From NCBI RefSeq assembly GCF_025628885.1, contig NZ_JAOTIF010000040.1, positions 1 to 36,001 on the forward strand: 36,001 nucleotides of DNA, in the 5' to 3' direction. The position numbers were made by a program, and so were the translations under genes. Within the stretch, counting starts at the first letter, position 1, and every line of letters starts with the position of its first letter. Below are positions 14,830-23,350 of this stretch, in pieces. The DNA is from Paraflavisolibacter caeni (lineage in GTDB: Bacteria > Bacteroidota > Bacteroidia > Chitinophagales > Chitinophagaceae). Under the pieces are notes generated by a model that worked only from the letters and a program-made list of their open reading frames with translations, did no database searches and was not told the DNA's origin.

Positions 14830-17697
14830 TTATTTTGCTGCTGAAAAGAACTGCTCTTTTGATAGCCCCTTAATTCTTTCAACACCTACCTGAATTTTAG
14901 GAGCAAACTCCGGAGTTGCCATATATCTTTTTAAACTATAGAGGAGTTGTCTAGCTTCAGGTCTTTTATCCAGGTTTGCAACCAGGTCAATACCGGAAAC
15001 GATCAATTTTCCAGCTCCAACTCTACATTCGAAAACCAAACCAAGAGAGTTTGCAGTCACCCAATCATCAATTACTCTGATAATTGGTTGCATCCCTATT
15101 GCCACAGAATCCATTCTGATTGCATTGGAATTACTCATTGCATCCCACCATTGCCAATTGCTATAGTATTCGGTTGGGAATGCTGAAAATGCAGGGTGCT
15201 TCGGATTGCATAGAATGCCCAAAGTATTAGGAGCCTGTCCGCCAGTCCAAGCCGTATTCCAGAATATGCTGGAAAAACCTATTAGCACATCACCACCCTT
15301 TTCAGGTTTTAGTGACCCTTTCTTCAAGGTAAGCAGTACTTTGCCTCCCTTATTGAGAGTTTGTATCGCTTGTTCATCCAGTTGCTGGGTTACAACAATA
15401 TTCTTGTCAATATCAGGAAGCGTTGCAGGATATACAAATAAATCCCAGGAATTTTGATGATCACCTACAGCAATCGTCAGCGATAATTTGCTGGGTTGAT
15501 CAATTGATGCCAGTGATTGTTTGATTTCACCTAACTGGTGACAATTTCCTAATGGTATGTTTGCAGAGGGAAGCTGGCCACTGAATAATACTTTACCAGA
15601 AACGTTTTTGATATTCCATGTTGGGGTTATATTGTTCAATACTTTCTCCCCAAAATGAGCTACTTCTACCGGAACAGATAATTCTTCATTATTGAGATAT
15701 ACCATTTTAGGCAATCTTGCCAGAGGAACTGTTGCATTGCAAAAACGACTATATTCCTTGCCTGTGATATATCCTTTATCTTCCCAGAAAGGATTCAATA
15801 CGCCAACGAGTGCAGTCCCCTGCCCAGGGAAGTCATGCAAATCCAATAATTGGAAACCACCAAAACCAGGCGTACGTAACGCTGCTTCGATATCAGCCTT
15901 GTAACATAAGGCCTGTAATTTACCTGAAGCCAATAAAAAGCTATCGGCCAAATTGTCCAAGCCATTATCTTTCAGTTTTTGCTGGAATATCTCAAAGTTT
16001 TTTGCTTTCAGTACACCTGTATATTTCTTTATTTCCTTAAAGTCGGGATAAACACACCACTGGCCAATTTCATGACTTACTGTAGGATGCTGCCATTTTG
16101 AAATAATATCTCTCCAGTCATAGTTACTTTTAGACGATTGACCGTTGATGATACTTTTTAAACCCTGACCCCATGCCTGTATTCTTGGATCTGGAGTGCT
16201 ATTATAATCATTTTCAGGAACTACTGGCCAGCCTGCTGCCGTTGTATAAAGTCTGCGCGAATCTCTCTTCTTCCAATAACTGACAAATTCAGTCAGGTAT
16301 TTTGTATGATTTTTTCCAGCCGGCTCGTTTCCATAAGCCATCATACAAAAGGATGGGTGGTTTCCAAAGGTCTTAACCATGCGCTCACTTTCTTCATATA
16401 TATATTGATCAACTGGTTTACCATCACCAACAGAAGAACCCTGGTTGGCCCATGAACTAGCTTCAACATGTAAATAAAACCCCGAACGGTCTGCTGCATC
16501 AAAAGCAGCTTCAGGAGGACACCAGGAGTGAAAACGCATGTGATTCAAGCCATAGGATCTTGCCACCTTAAAAATGTGCATCCATGATTCAACGTCTGTT
16601 GGAGGATAACCTGTTTTAGGAAAGATCGCACATTCCAAGGTTCCTCGAAGAAATGTAAGCTGTCCATTTATGGTGAATTGAGTCCCTTGGGTTGCAAAAT
16701 CACGCATACCAAAACTAATCACTCTTTCATCGGTCTCTTTACCTCCTTTAACTTTTACAGATAGCGTATAAAGATCAGGGTGAAATTCATCCCACAGTAA
16801 TGGTTGATTGCCCATCGGATATATAACTTCCACCATGTTATCACCCTTTTGCAACTCTATTGATTTTGCTAAAGGTTTAAGCCCGTCTGCATTTGCCTTG
16901 TTAGACTTTGCAAACAATTGTATCTCTGCTTTATTGTCCCTTCCAGCTTCGTTGTTTAGTTTTATTCGTGCTGTTACCTGCTTTTTATGAATGTCAGGAT
17001 ACAATTGTACATCATCAATAAAAAGTGCTGGGCGGGCAGTTATGGAAAGTTTGCCTACCATCCCATTCCAGTTACTTTGCGTATGATCGGAAATACTATG
17101 AGAATTTTGCCCTACGTTAAAATCCTTTACACGGTTATCTACACGAACAGTAATGCGGTGTGTTCCTGGAGATAACACGTGGGTCAGATTAAAAACATGT
17201 GGTGTACCCAAACTATTGTCCATCCCAATTTGTTGATCATCTACCCATACGGTGGTTTCCCAATGGCTACGTTCAATGAACAATTCGAGGTGCTTTCCTT
17301 TCCAGTTGTCGGGAATAGATACGTTTTTTTGATACCAGGCAGCACCTTTATAATATTTAACCGGTTGCAACCAAAACGGCACCTTAATATTTCCAGGTTC
17401 ACGGTATTGAGCGTACTCAGACTTAAAAAACCAGGAGGAATCAACTATTTGCCCGGTCCAGGGAGTGTTTACAGTAATATCATTGCCTTTGCCATTGGTA
17501 GTCATTGAGCCGGGAAGGCTGATTTTATCATCCAGTTTTTTATTGTACCATTGCTCCTGCACTCCCTTGTCCAATGAATCAACCTGGAAAAACCAAGTAC
17601 CGGAAAGGTCAATACTATTGGTTTGTGCAGAAACGATTGAATTACAAAATGCAAGCTTCAGTAACAAGGCCACCGCCAGGGAAAAAGTTTTATTCAT
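14830..17697 (-). CDS. Glycoside hydrolase family 2-type enzyme, exported
   Basis: A 955-residue protein with a signal peptide (ending near SAQT at 23-26). A GH2 sugar-binding jelly roll follows (GTWFFQVD near 33, WYQKNVSIP near 121, LELFIERSHWETTVWVD near 137-153), then an immunoglobulin-like domain and a TIM barrel. Barrel motifs are FLRGTLE at 349, HMRFHSWCPPEAAFDAADR at 386-404 and MMAYGNEPAG at 452-461, where Glu458 is the likely acid/base. Glu543 in SHEIGQW is a candidate nucleophile. The C-terminal third is longer than in LacZ-type enzymes and contains a ThuA/GATase-like stretch (LNKGGKVLLTL). Specificity could be beta-galactosidase, beta-glucuronidase or another exo-acting activity. 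The 29-base gap after susD indicates co-transcription. Confidence 0.85.
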   Translation of the reverse strand: MNKTFSLAVALLLKLAFCNSIVSAQTNSIDLSGTWFFQVDSLDKGVQEQWYNKKLDDKISLPGSMTTNGKGNDITVNTPWTGQIVDSSWFFKSEYAQYREPGNIKVPFWLQPVKYYKGAAWYQKNVSIPDNWKGKHLELFIERSHWETTVWVDDQQIGMDNSLGTPHVFNLTHVLSPGTHRITVRVDNRVKDFNVGQNSHSISDHTQSNWNGMVGKLSITARPALFIDDVQLYPDIHKKQVTARIKLNNEAGRDNKAEIQLFAKSNKANADGLKPLAKSIELQKGDNMVEVIYPMGNQPLLWDEFHPDLYTLSVKVKGGKETDERVISFGMRDFATQGTQFTINGQLTFLRGTLECAIFPKTGYPPTDVESWMHIFKVARSYGLNHMRFHSWCPPEAAFDAADRSGFYLHVEASSWANQGSSVGDGKPVDQYIYEESERMVKTFGNHPSFCMMAYGNEPAGKNHTKYLTEFVSYWKKRDSRRLYTTAAGWPVVPENDYNSTPDPRIQAWGQGLKSIINGQSSKSNYDWRDIISKWQHPTVSHEIGQWCVYPDFKEIKKYTGVLKAKNFEIFQQKLKDNGLDNLADSFLLASGKLQALCYKADIEAALRTPGFGGFQLLDLHDFPGQGTALVGVLNPFWEDKGYITGKEYSRFCNATVPLARLPKMVYLNNEELSVPVEVAHFGEKVLNNITPTWNIKNVSGKVLFSGQLPSANIPLGNCHQLGEIKQSLASIDQPSKLSLTIAVGDHQNSWDLFVYPATLPDIDKNIVVTQQLDEQAIQTLNKGGKVLLTLKKGSLKPEKGGDVLIGFSSIFWNTAWTGGQAPNTLGILCNPKHPAFSAFPTEYYSNWQWWDAMSNSNAIRMDSVAIGMQPIIRVIDDWVTANSLGLVFECRVGAGKLIVSGIDLVANLDKRPEARQLLYSLKRYMATPEFAPKIQVGVERIKGLSKEQFFSAAK

Positions 17698-17726
17698 AGT
17701 TCTTAAATGAAGTATTATAGAAGCAA

Positions 17727-19253
17727 TTACCAGTTTGGATTCTGTGTCATCTTGGGGTTACTATTCATTTCGTTTTGAGGAACAGGAAACAGTTCGTGTT
17801 TCTTGGCAACAAAAAACTGCTTTCCTTCCTTATCGCTATTTGCAATTTCCTGTTGCAGCAATCCCCATCTTCTAAGGTCATAAAAACGCTGTCCTTCTCT
17901 TGCAAATTCAAGCATTCTCTGGTGCCTTATTTCTGTCATCATTTGATCTTGACTGAAACCTTGCTGCAAATTGACAAGTTGTGCCCGGTTTCTGATCTGA
18001 TTAACAAAGGGGTAAGCTTCAGTCACTTTCCCTTGCATAGTTAAAACCTCTGCAAGCATTAACAAGATGTCTGCATACCGTAATGCTCTTTCATTATTGC
18101 TGGAAGTATAATTGACGGCTCCACTGGTGCCGGTAAGTTCGTTATTCTGCCACCAATTCTGGTACTTTTTGATCATTGTTTGATATTGGAATAACAGCTT
18201 GTAATCAGTAAATGGCTTGTTGTAAAAAGTTGCAGTAGGATAATTCCATATCAATGTTGTATACATCCTGGGGTCTAACTCATTCGTAGTGGTCTTTTCC
18301 TTTTTAAACTCATTGAATAACTTATCAGTGAAACTAACTTCAAACCAACCAGCAACTTCGGCTGGAGCAAATTCCTGTGCAGTGGTAACACCCAGTGATT
18401 CATTAGCATTTTCTCCAGCCCAGGGATTAGTGCCACCTACATCAGAAAGCTGAACCTCGAATATAGATTCCTGGTTGTTTTCTTTTGTTGGAACAAAATT
18501 ATCCGCATAATTAGGCATGAGTTGGTAATTAAACGGAGCAGTAGTCAACTGCTTCAATGTTGATTCTGCGTTTGCCCAATCTTTAGTGTACAAATGAGCT
18601 TTGCCCAGGAATCCTAATGCAGCGCCTTTAGTAGCACGCCCTACCCATTCCGGAGAATAAGACAAAGGCAAATCTGCAGCCGCTTCAGTGAAATCCTGTT
18701 TTAGCTGTTTCCAAACATCAGCCTCCGGTGATTTAGCTACAAAGAAATCTTCTTTTGACTGAGGAACGGTTAATCTTAAAGGCACATCCCCAAAGTTGAT
18801 TACCAGTATAAAGTAATTGAGTCCTCTCAGGAACTTGGCTTCTGCTATATATTCCTTTTTCTTTTGCGCATCCAATGTAGTCACTCTATCTACATTCTCC
18901 AATATCTGATTTGCTCTGAAAATTGCTCTATAAGAAGTATTGAATAATGAATTTGCAGTACCGTTATCAGGTGTATTGGTAAACGTAGATAGCTGATACA
19001 ATGCGCTAACATCATTCCTTATGAAGAAGTCATCACCCCGGCCATTTGATAATTCAACACCTCTTACACCCCAATAACCACCGTCTACATTTTTTAATAA
19101 GCCATAGGTAGCGGCCAGCGAACTCAACACATCATTTTCCGTTTGCCAATAGGTAGTTGAAGTTATCTGATTGGGATTATTGAGTTCCAATGCGCTCTTT
19201 TTGCAGCTGACAAATAAGACTGCAGTGCCTAGAAATATGAATATTGTTTTCAT
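17727..19253 (-). CDS. SusD/RagB-family glycan-binding lipoprotein
   Basis: A surface lipoprotein that captures oligosaccharides and closes the SusC pore. ATG 19253 gives 508 residues beginning MKTIFIFLGTAVLFVSCKKS, with the lipidated Cys at 17; the frame is open to 19298, but the lipoprotein signal decides the start. The N-terminal SusD-like domain has NPNQITSTTYWQTENDVLSS near 26-45. The tetratricopeptide-like helices include AEAKFLRGLNYFILV, and the C-terminal RagB region has ALRYADILLMLAEVL, IRNRAQL and LEFAREGQRFYDLRRWG. The length is typical. It follows susC by 57 bases in the same operon. The ligand is inferred to be a beta-galactoside glycan from the two downstream enzymes. Confidence 0.95.
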   Translation of the reverse strand: MKTIFIFLGTAVLFVSCKKSALELNNPNQITSTTYWQTENDVLSSLAATYGLLKNVDGGYWGVRGVELSNGRGDDFFIRNDVSALYQLSTFTNTPDNGTANSLFNTSYRAIFRANQILENVDRVTTLDAQKKKEYIAEAKFLRGLNYFILVINFGDVPLRLTVPQSKEDFFVAKSPEADVWKQLKQDFTEAAADLPLSYSPEWVGRATKGAALGFLGKAHLYTKDWANAESTLKQLTTAPFNYQLMPNYADNFVPTKENNQESIFEVQLSDVGGTNPWAGENANESLGVTTAQEFAPAEVAGWFEVSFTDKLFNEFKKEKTTTNELDPRMYTTLIWNYPTATFYNKPFTDYKLLFQYQTMIKKYQNWWQNNELTGTSGAVNYTSSNNERALRYADILLMLAEVLTMQGKVTEAYPFVNQIRNRAQLVNLQQGFSQDQMMTEIRHQRMLEFAREGQRFYDLRRWGLLQQEIANSDKEGKQFFVAKKHELFPVPQNEMNSNPKMTQNPNW

Positions 19254-19310
19254 ATAAATAATAAGTTTGAATTTGATCGTTGCATTTGAAGTAAACAAAC
19301 CGTATATCGA

Positions 19311-22300
19311 TTACAAACCCAGTTGAACTCCAAGTGAAAAAGTTCTTGCAAGCGGGTAAGCAACATGCCCGTAATCCACACCTCTGTCTAAAATGCTACC
19401 AGACCTACCAATATCAGGGTTATATCCACTATAGTTTGTTATGGTAAAGAGGTTATCAATACTTGCATAGGCTCGTAAAGAAGAAATCCTTATTTGTTTA
19501 GTAAGTTTTTCTGTGAAATCATACCCCAGTTGCAGGGTTTTCATTCTCAAATAAGAGCCATTTTCCAAGAATCTAGAAGAGGTCCTGTCATTGTAATTAG
19601 GATCGTTAATAATAGCTCTTGGTATATTAGAGTGATTTTGAGGTGTCCAGGCATTCAAAGTAGATTTTGCATAATTGAATTCCAAACTCATACTTTCAAG
19701 ATCCTGCCTCAAGCCATTGTATATCTTATTACCAGATGTGCCCTGAAGAAATACACTAAGATCGAAGTTGTACATGGAGGCGTTAAATCCAAATCCATAT
19801 TCAAACTTAGGGAATGGACTTCCACAATAAACACGGTCAGCATCGCTGATCTGTCCATCACCATTGGCATCCAAAAACCTGATATCGCCAGGAGCAGCGT
19901 TTGGCTGAATCAACTGCCCGCCTTTACTATGAGAATTGATCTCTTCCTGTGAATTGAAAATGCCTTCTGCTTTAATCAAATAAAACGCACTAATAGGACC
20001 TCCGGCCTGCGTTACTGTTGTAGAGGCGCCATGGTGGGTTGGCTGCCCGCCAAATATCTGCTGAGACCCCGTACCTAGTTCCACCACTTTATTGCGTACA
20101 GAACTGAAGGTTCCAAATAAATTATAATTCAGTTTATTTACCTGACCGTTGAAGTTTGCACCGATTTCAACGCCTTTATTCCTTAATGTTCCTGCATTAA
20201 CAACCGGATTAGATACAGATCCTGCAGAACCCGGAATAGGAACATTCAACAATACATCATCTGTTTCCTTAATAAAATAATCAGCGGTCAGATTGAGTCG
20301 ATTGTGCAGTAATCCTAGGTCCAGGCCAACATTAAATGTTTTGGTGTTTTCCCATTTTATATTGGGTGAAGCATATGCAGTCTGTATAGAACCAAACCAT
20401 TTTTGCTGGTCTGTCCCGCTAACATAGTTTATATTCGATGCTATGGCTGCACTATACTGGTAGTCACCAATTTCCTGATTACCCAGCTCACCATAGCTGG
20501 CACGGAGTTTCAGGTTAGAAATGCTTTTCACATAAGGTTCAAAAAAACGTTCATTCGAAATGTTCCAGCCTACAGCCACAGAAGGGAAATTACCATACCG
20601 GTAATCTTCACCGAATCTTGATGAACCATCCCGCCTGAAGGAAGCAGTCAACAGGTACCTGTTATCATAAGAATAAATGGCACGCGCTAAATAGGAAATC
20701 AGATCGCTTTGCCTTTTATTTCCTCCTGTTGATGAAGTACCGGCACCAGCATCTATAACACTGATACCATCAGGCAAATTCGTTTTGCTGGCTGATAAGT
20801 AAGAGAATTTGTTTTCCTGAAAGGTATAACCGGCTAATGCCTGTAAACTATGCTTGCCGAAGCGCTTGTCATAATTCAGAGTATTCTCTAACAACACCAG
20901 AACATTCTGGTCCTTATTTTCACTCAGGTCGTTGGTTGGGTGTGAAAACAAAGTACCTACTGTGTATCTTTTCCAATAATCATAATTGGTGCCGAAATTA
21001 TTGGTATAACCTAAATTAAGCCTGTATCGTAATCCAGGAAGTATGGTCAAATCGCCATAGGCATTTGCCAGAATACTAGTGAGTTCCCGGTTAATATCTT
21101 CCAGGTGCAATTGGGCTACAGGATTTGCAACGTTCACTACCGGACCATAAGCACCAGCAAAGCCTCCTAATGCAGTCGTATCATAGATATCGAATACAGG
21201 GATCATCTTTGCAGCGGAACCAATGGGATTACCTCCTTGTCCACCCCATCCACCTGGCATTCTTATCCATTTTTCACGGGATAACAATACCGTTTCTCCA
21301 AATTTTAAGCGTCCCTTAGTGGTTTCAGACTTAACACGCAAGTTGTAGCGTTTGTAACCGGTAACATCGACAATTCCTTTCTGATCATTATAGCTTCCGG
21401 AAACACTATACCTGCCCGTTTCATTACCACCGCTTACCAGTAATTCATACTGTTGCACCGGTGCTGTTCGATATATTGCTTCCTGCCAGTCAGTACCAGT
21501 TCCTAACTGACCAGGGTTTGCTGCAATGTCGAGCTTTGGCAACCCGGCAGCTTCATGTGCTGTATTACTAACACCAGCCCACTCCTGTGCATTCAACACA
21601 TCTACCCTATTGGCAATTTTCTGAATCCCTATATTGGCATTCAACTGAACCAATGGCTTTCCAGAGCGGCCCGACTTTGTAGTTACCAGCACAACGCCGT
21701 TTGCCGCTCTTGATCCGTAAATAGCAGCAGCTGAAGCATCTTTTAATACATCTATGGATTCAATATCATTAGAAGAAAGGTTATTGATATTGGCAACCTG
21801 AACACCATCTACTATATATAAAGGAGTAGCGTTTCCTAAAGTTCCTACACCTCTTATCAATATCCTTGTGCCAGAGCCAGGGTCACCACCTGCTGATTCA
21901 ACAGCTACGCCCGGCATCCTGCCCTGGAGCGACCTTGTTACATCACTTACACCCTGAGCTTTAATGTCAGAGCCTTTTACTGAAGCAATGGCTCCTGTTA
22001 AATCCTTTCTTCTTACTGTACCATAACCAATCACTACTACTTCATTCATACTTGTTGCAGCAGTATTCAGAGCAATGTTCAGTGCGTTTGCATTGCCCAC
22101 CTTTGATTCCTTTTTTTCATAACCTACAGAAGTAAATTCCAGGATCTCTCCTGTGGAGGCGTTGATGGTAAATTCACCATTAGCATTGGTGGTAGTTGCA
22201 AGGCCCGACTTTCCATGGACCGTTACAGTTACACCCGCTAAAGGCTGGTTATTTACATCCAAAACCTTTCCGGTTATTGTTCTTTGCTGTGCAGAAATAG

Positions 22301-22388
22301 ATTCGCTGAATAGAAAAAATAAGAATAAGAATAATGCAGATTTTAAACAGACAGTTGATAACTGTTTCTTGTAGATCCGTACTTTCAT
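19311..22388 (-). CDS. SusC/RagA-family TonB-dependent outer-membrane transporter
   Basis: The first gene of the glycan operon, 1025 residues from ATG 22388, where a signal peptide ending SISAQQ begins; the open frame to 22451 is leader. The order is: carboxypeptidase-regulatory-like domain (TITGKVLDVNNQPLAGVTV, about 37-110); TonB-interacting segment and plug start (NEVVVIGYGTVRRKDLTG); plug (GRMPGVAVE, GGDPGSGTRILIRG, IDVLKDASAAAIYGSRAANG); then a beta barrel with the usual terminal aromatic strand (TFSLGVQLGL). It imports oligosaccharides into the periplasm with TonB energy, paired with SusD. Upstream are a -7-like CAAAGTAA (complement) at 22449-22456 and, 41 bases further, the 17-bp motif shared with araC. 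Confidence 0.95.
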   Translation of the reverse strand: MKVRIYKKQLSTVCLKSALFLFLFFLFSESISAQQRTITGKVLDVNNQPLAGVTVTVHGKSGLATTTNANGEFTINASTGEILEFTSVGYEKKESKVGNANALNIALNTAATSMNEVVVIGYGTVRRKDLTGAIASVKGSDIKAQGVSDVTRSLQGRMPGVAVESAGGDPGSGTRILIRGVGTLGNATPLYIVDGVQVANINNLSSNDIESIDVLKDASAAAIYGSRAANGVVLVTTKSGRSGKPLVQLNANIGIQKIANRVDVLNAQEWAGVSNTAHEAAGLPKLDIAANPGQLGTGTDWQEAIYRTAPVQQYELLVSGGNETGRYSVSGSYNDQKGIVDVTGYKRYNLRVKSETTKGRLKFGETVLLSREKWIRMPGGWGGQGGNPIGSAAKMIPVFDIYDTTALGGFAGAYGPVVNVANPVAQLHLEDINRELTSILANAYGDLTILPGLRYRLNLGYTNNFGTNYDYWKRYTVGTLFSHPTNDLSENKDQNVLVLLENTLNYDKRFGKHSLQALAGYTFQENKFSYLSASKTNLPDGISVIDAGAGTSSTGGNKRQSDLISYLARAIYSYDNRYLLTASFRRDGSSRFGEDYRYGNFPSVAVGWNISNERFFEPYVKSISNLKLRASYGELGNQEIGDYQYSAAIASNINYVSGTDQQKWFGSIQTAYASPNIKWENTKTFNVGLDLGLLHNRLNLTADYFIKETDDVLLNVPIPGSAGSVSNPVVNAGTLRNKGVEIGANFNGQVNKLNYNLFGTFSSVRNKVVELGTGSQQIFGGQPTHHGASTTVTQAGGPISAFYLIKAEGIFNSQEEINSHSKGGQLIQPNAAPGDIRFLDANGDGQISDADRVYCGSPFPKFEYGFGFNASMYNFDLSVFLQGTSGNKIYNGLRQDLESMSLEFNYAKSTLNAWTPQNHSNIPRAIINDPNYNDRTSSRFLENGSYLRMKTLQLGYDFTEKLTKQIRISSLRAYASIDNLFTITNYSGYNPDIGRSGSILDRGVDYGHVAYPLARTFSLGVQLGL

Positions 22389-22496
22389 ATAGCAAGTTTT
22401 AAGTGAACAGATAGCAAGTAATCCAATAATGAAATGAATTACTGAATCCAAAGTAAAAACAAGTAAATTTTTAAAAGATGGAGTAAGCTATGATTT

Positions 22497-22513
22497 TGAT
22501 GGATTATTTTATT
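22497..22513 (+). promoter_or_regulatory. Candidate operator shared with araC promoter, susC side
   Basis: Exact copy of the 17-mer at 11142-11158. It lies 108 bases upstream of the susC ATG and about 40 bases upstream of a plausible -7 element, in the opposite orientation relative to the gene it would control. That is a normal place for an AraC-type activator site. It also lies about 70-100 bases upstream of the ModE-like gene on the other side, so control of that gene cannot be excluded. Confidence 0.5.
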
Positions 22514-22585
22514 ATACATAACACCTTCCAAAATGTTTCCAAAGCAAATTCTCGATGGAAAGGGATTAAATGATTAGTACATTCG

Positions 22586-22963
22586 ATGAGGAAAAAAATG
22601 AATCAATTATTCAGTACTAGTTGGATTATGCAAATGAAAGTAAATGGAAGAATTTGGGTGGACACAGAAGAGGGTTCCTTTTTAGGGGTGGGAAGAATTG
22701 AGCTTTTGGAAAAGATCCAAAAGCATCATTCTATCAGACAGGCAGCATTGGAAATGAAGATGTCCTACCGACAAGCATGGGATTTAATAGACCAAATGAA
22801 TGCACGAGCAAAGATGCCCCTGGTCATTTCACATCGAGGGGGTAAAGGCGGTGGCCGGGCAGAAGTAACGGAGGAAGGGCAACGCCTTATTCATACTTTT
22901 CATCAACTGAATGACAAATTCAAGCGGTTCCTAGAAAAAGAAACAAAAAGCTTAAACATCTAG
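22586..22963 (+). CDS. ModE-like winged helix-turn-helix regulator
   Basis: A 125-residue protein matching the DNA-binding half of the molybdate regulator ModE. RIWVDTEEGSFLGVGRIELLE begins the domain near residue 22, the recognition region HSIRQAALEMKMSYRQAWDLI is at 48-68, and MPLVISHRGGKGGGRAEVTEEG at 77-98 is the wing. The molybdate-binding (Mop) domains of full ModE are absent, as in many Bacteroidota proteins of this kind, so metal sensing is uncertain. ATG 22586 and ATG 22598 are both possible; the latter has GAGGA at a good distance. No molybdate transport or cofactor genes lie in the window. It is divergent from susC across about 200 bases. Confidence 0.85.
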   Translation: MRKKMNQLFSTSWIMQMKVNGRIWVDTEEGSFLGVGRIELLEKIQKHHSIRQAALEMKMSYRQAWDLIDQMNARAKMPLVISHRGGKGGGRAEVTEEGQRLIHTFHQLNDKFKRFLEKETKSLNI

Positions 22964-23122
22964 TAATATTTCCATTTATCATTCTTTTCTGTCAATTACT
23001 CTATACTCACAAACTGGAGAACTGGAGACGCTTGACGGGAACCAGGTGCAGTTGTCTTTACGAAAAGTAGTCAGTGTGCTTATTGGAATACCAAGTTGAT
23101 TTCATTACATTCATGTGTAGAA

Positions 23123-23335
23123 ATGGAAAGTATCATTCTTCAATCTATCATTACCTGTCCTCATTGTGGTTTTCAAAAGGAGGAAACAATGCCTACTGAT
23201 GCCTGCCAGTACTTCTACAAGTGCACTCATTGTGGGCAGCGCTTACAGCCTAAAGCAGGGGATTGCTGTGTATTTTGCAGTTATGGAACAGTGAAATGCC
23301 CTCCTATACAACAGAGCAGGAGCTGCTGCAAATGA
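23123..23335 (+). CDS. Small GDCCVxC-motif cysteine protein
   Basis: A 70-residue cysteine-rich cytosolic protein. It has CPHC at 12-15, CTHC at 34-37 and the signature GDCCVFCSYGTVKCPPIQ at 46-63, then SRSCCK at the end. This is the family annotated as GDCCVxC-domain (seleno)proteins, in which some members have selenocysteine at a signature Cys; here all positions are Cys. The spaced CxxC pairs suggest Zn or thiophilic metal binding. The family often travels with mercury or other metal-resistance genes, but none are seen here. ATG 23123 matches the usual start (MESI) better than ATG 23096. Confidence 0.85.
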   Translation: MESIILQSIITCPHCGFQKEETMPTDACQYFYKCTHCGQRLQPKAGDCCVFCSYGTVKCPPIQQSRSCCK

Positions 23336-23350
23336 TTAAAAGTAAGTTGA

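Noticed and set aside
22998-23098. Plus-strand stretch reading SQTGELETLDGNQVQLSLRK then VVSVLIGIPS between the ModE-like gene and the GDCCVxC gene
   Set aside because: It is reasonably protein-like but lacks a start codon and could be a short relic or chance; too weak to annotate.
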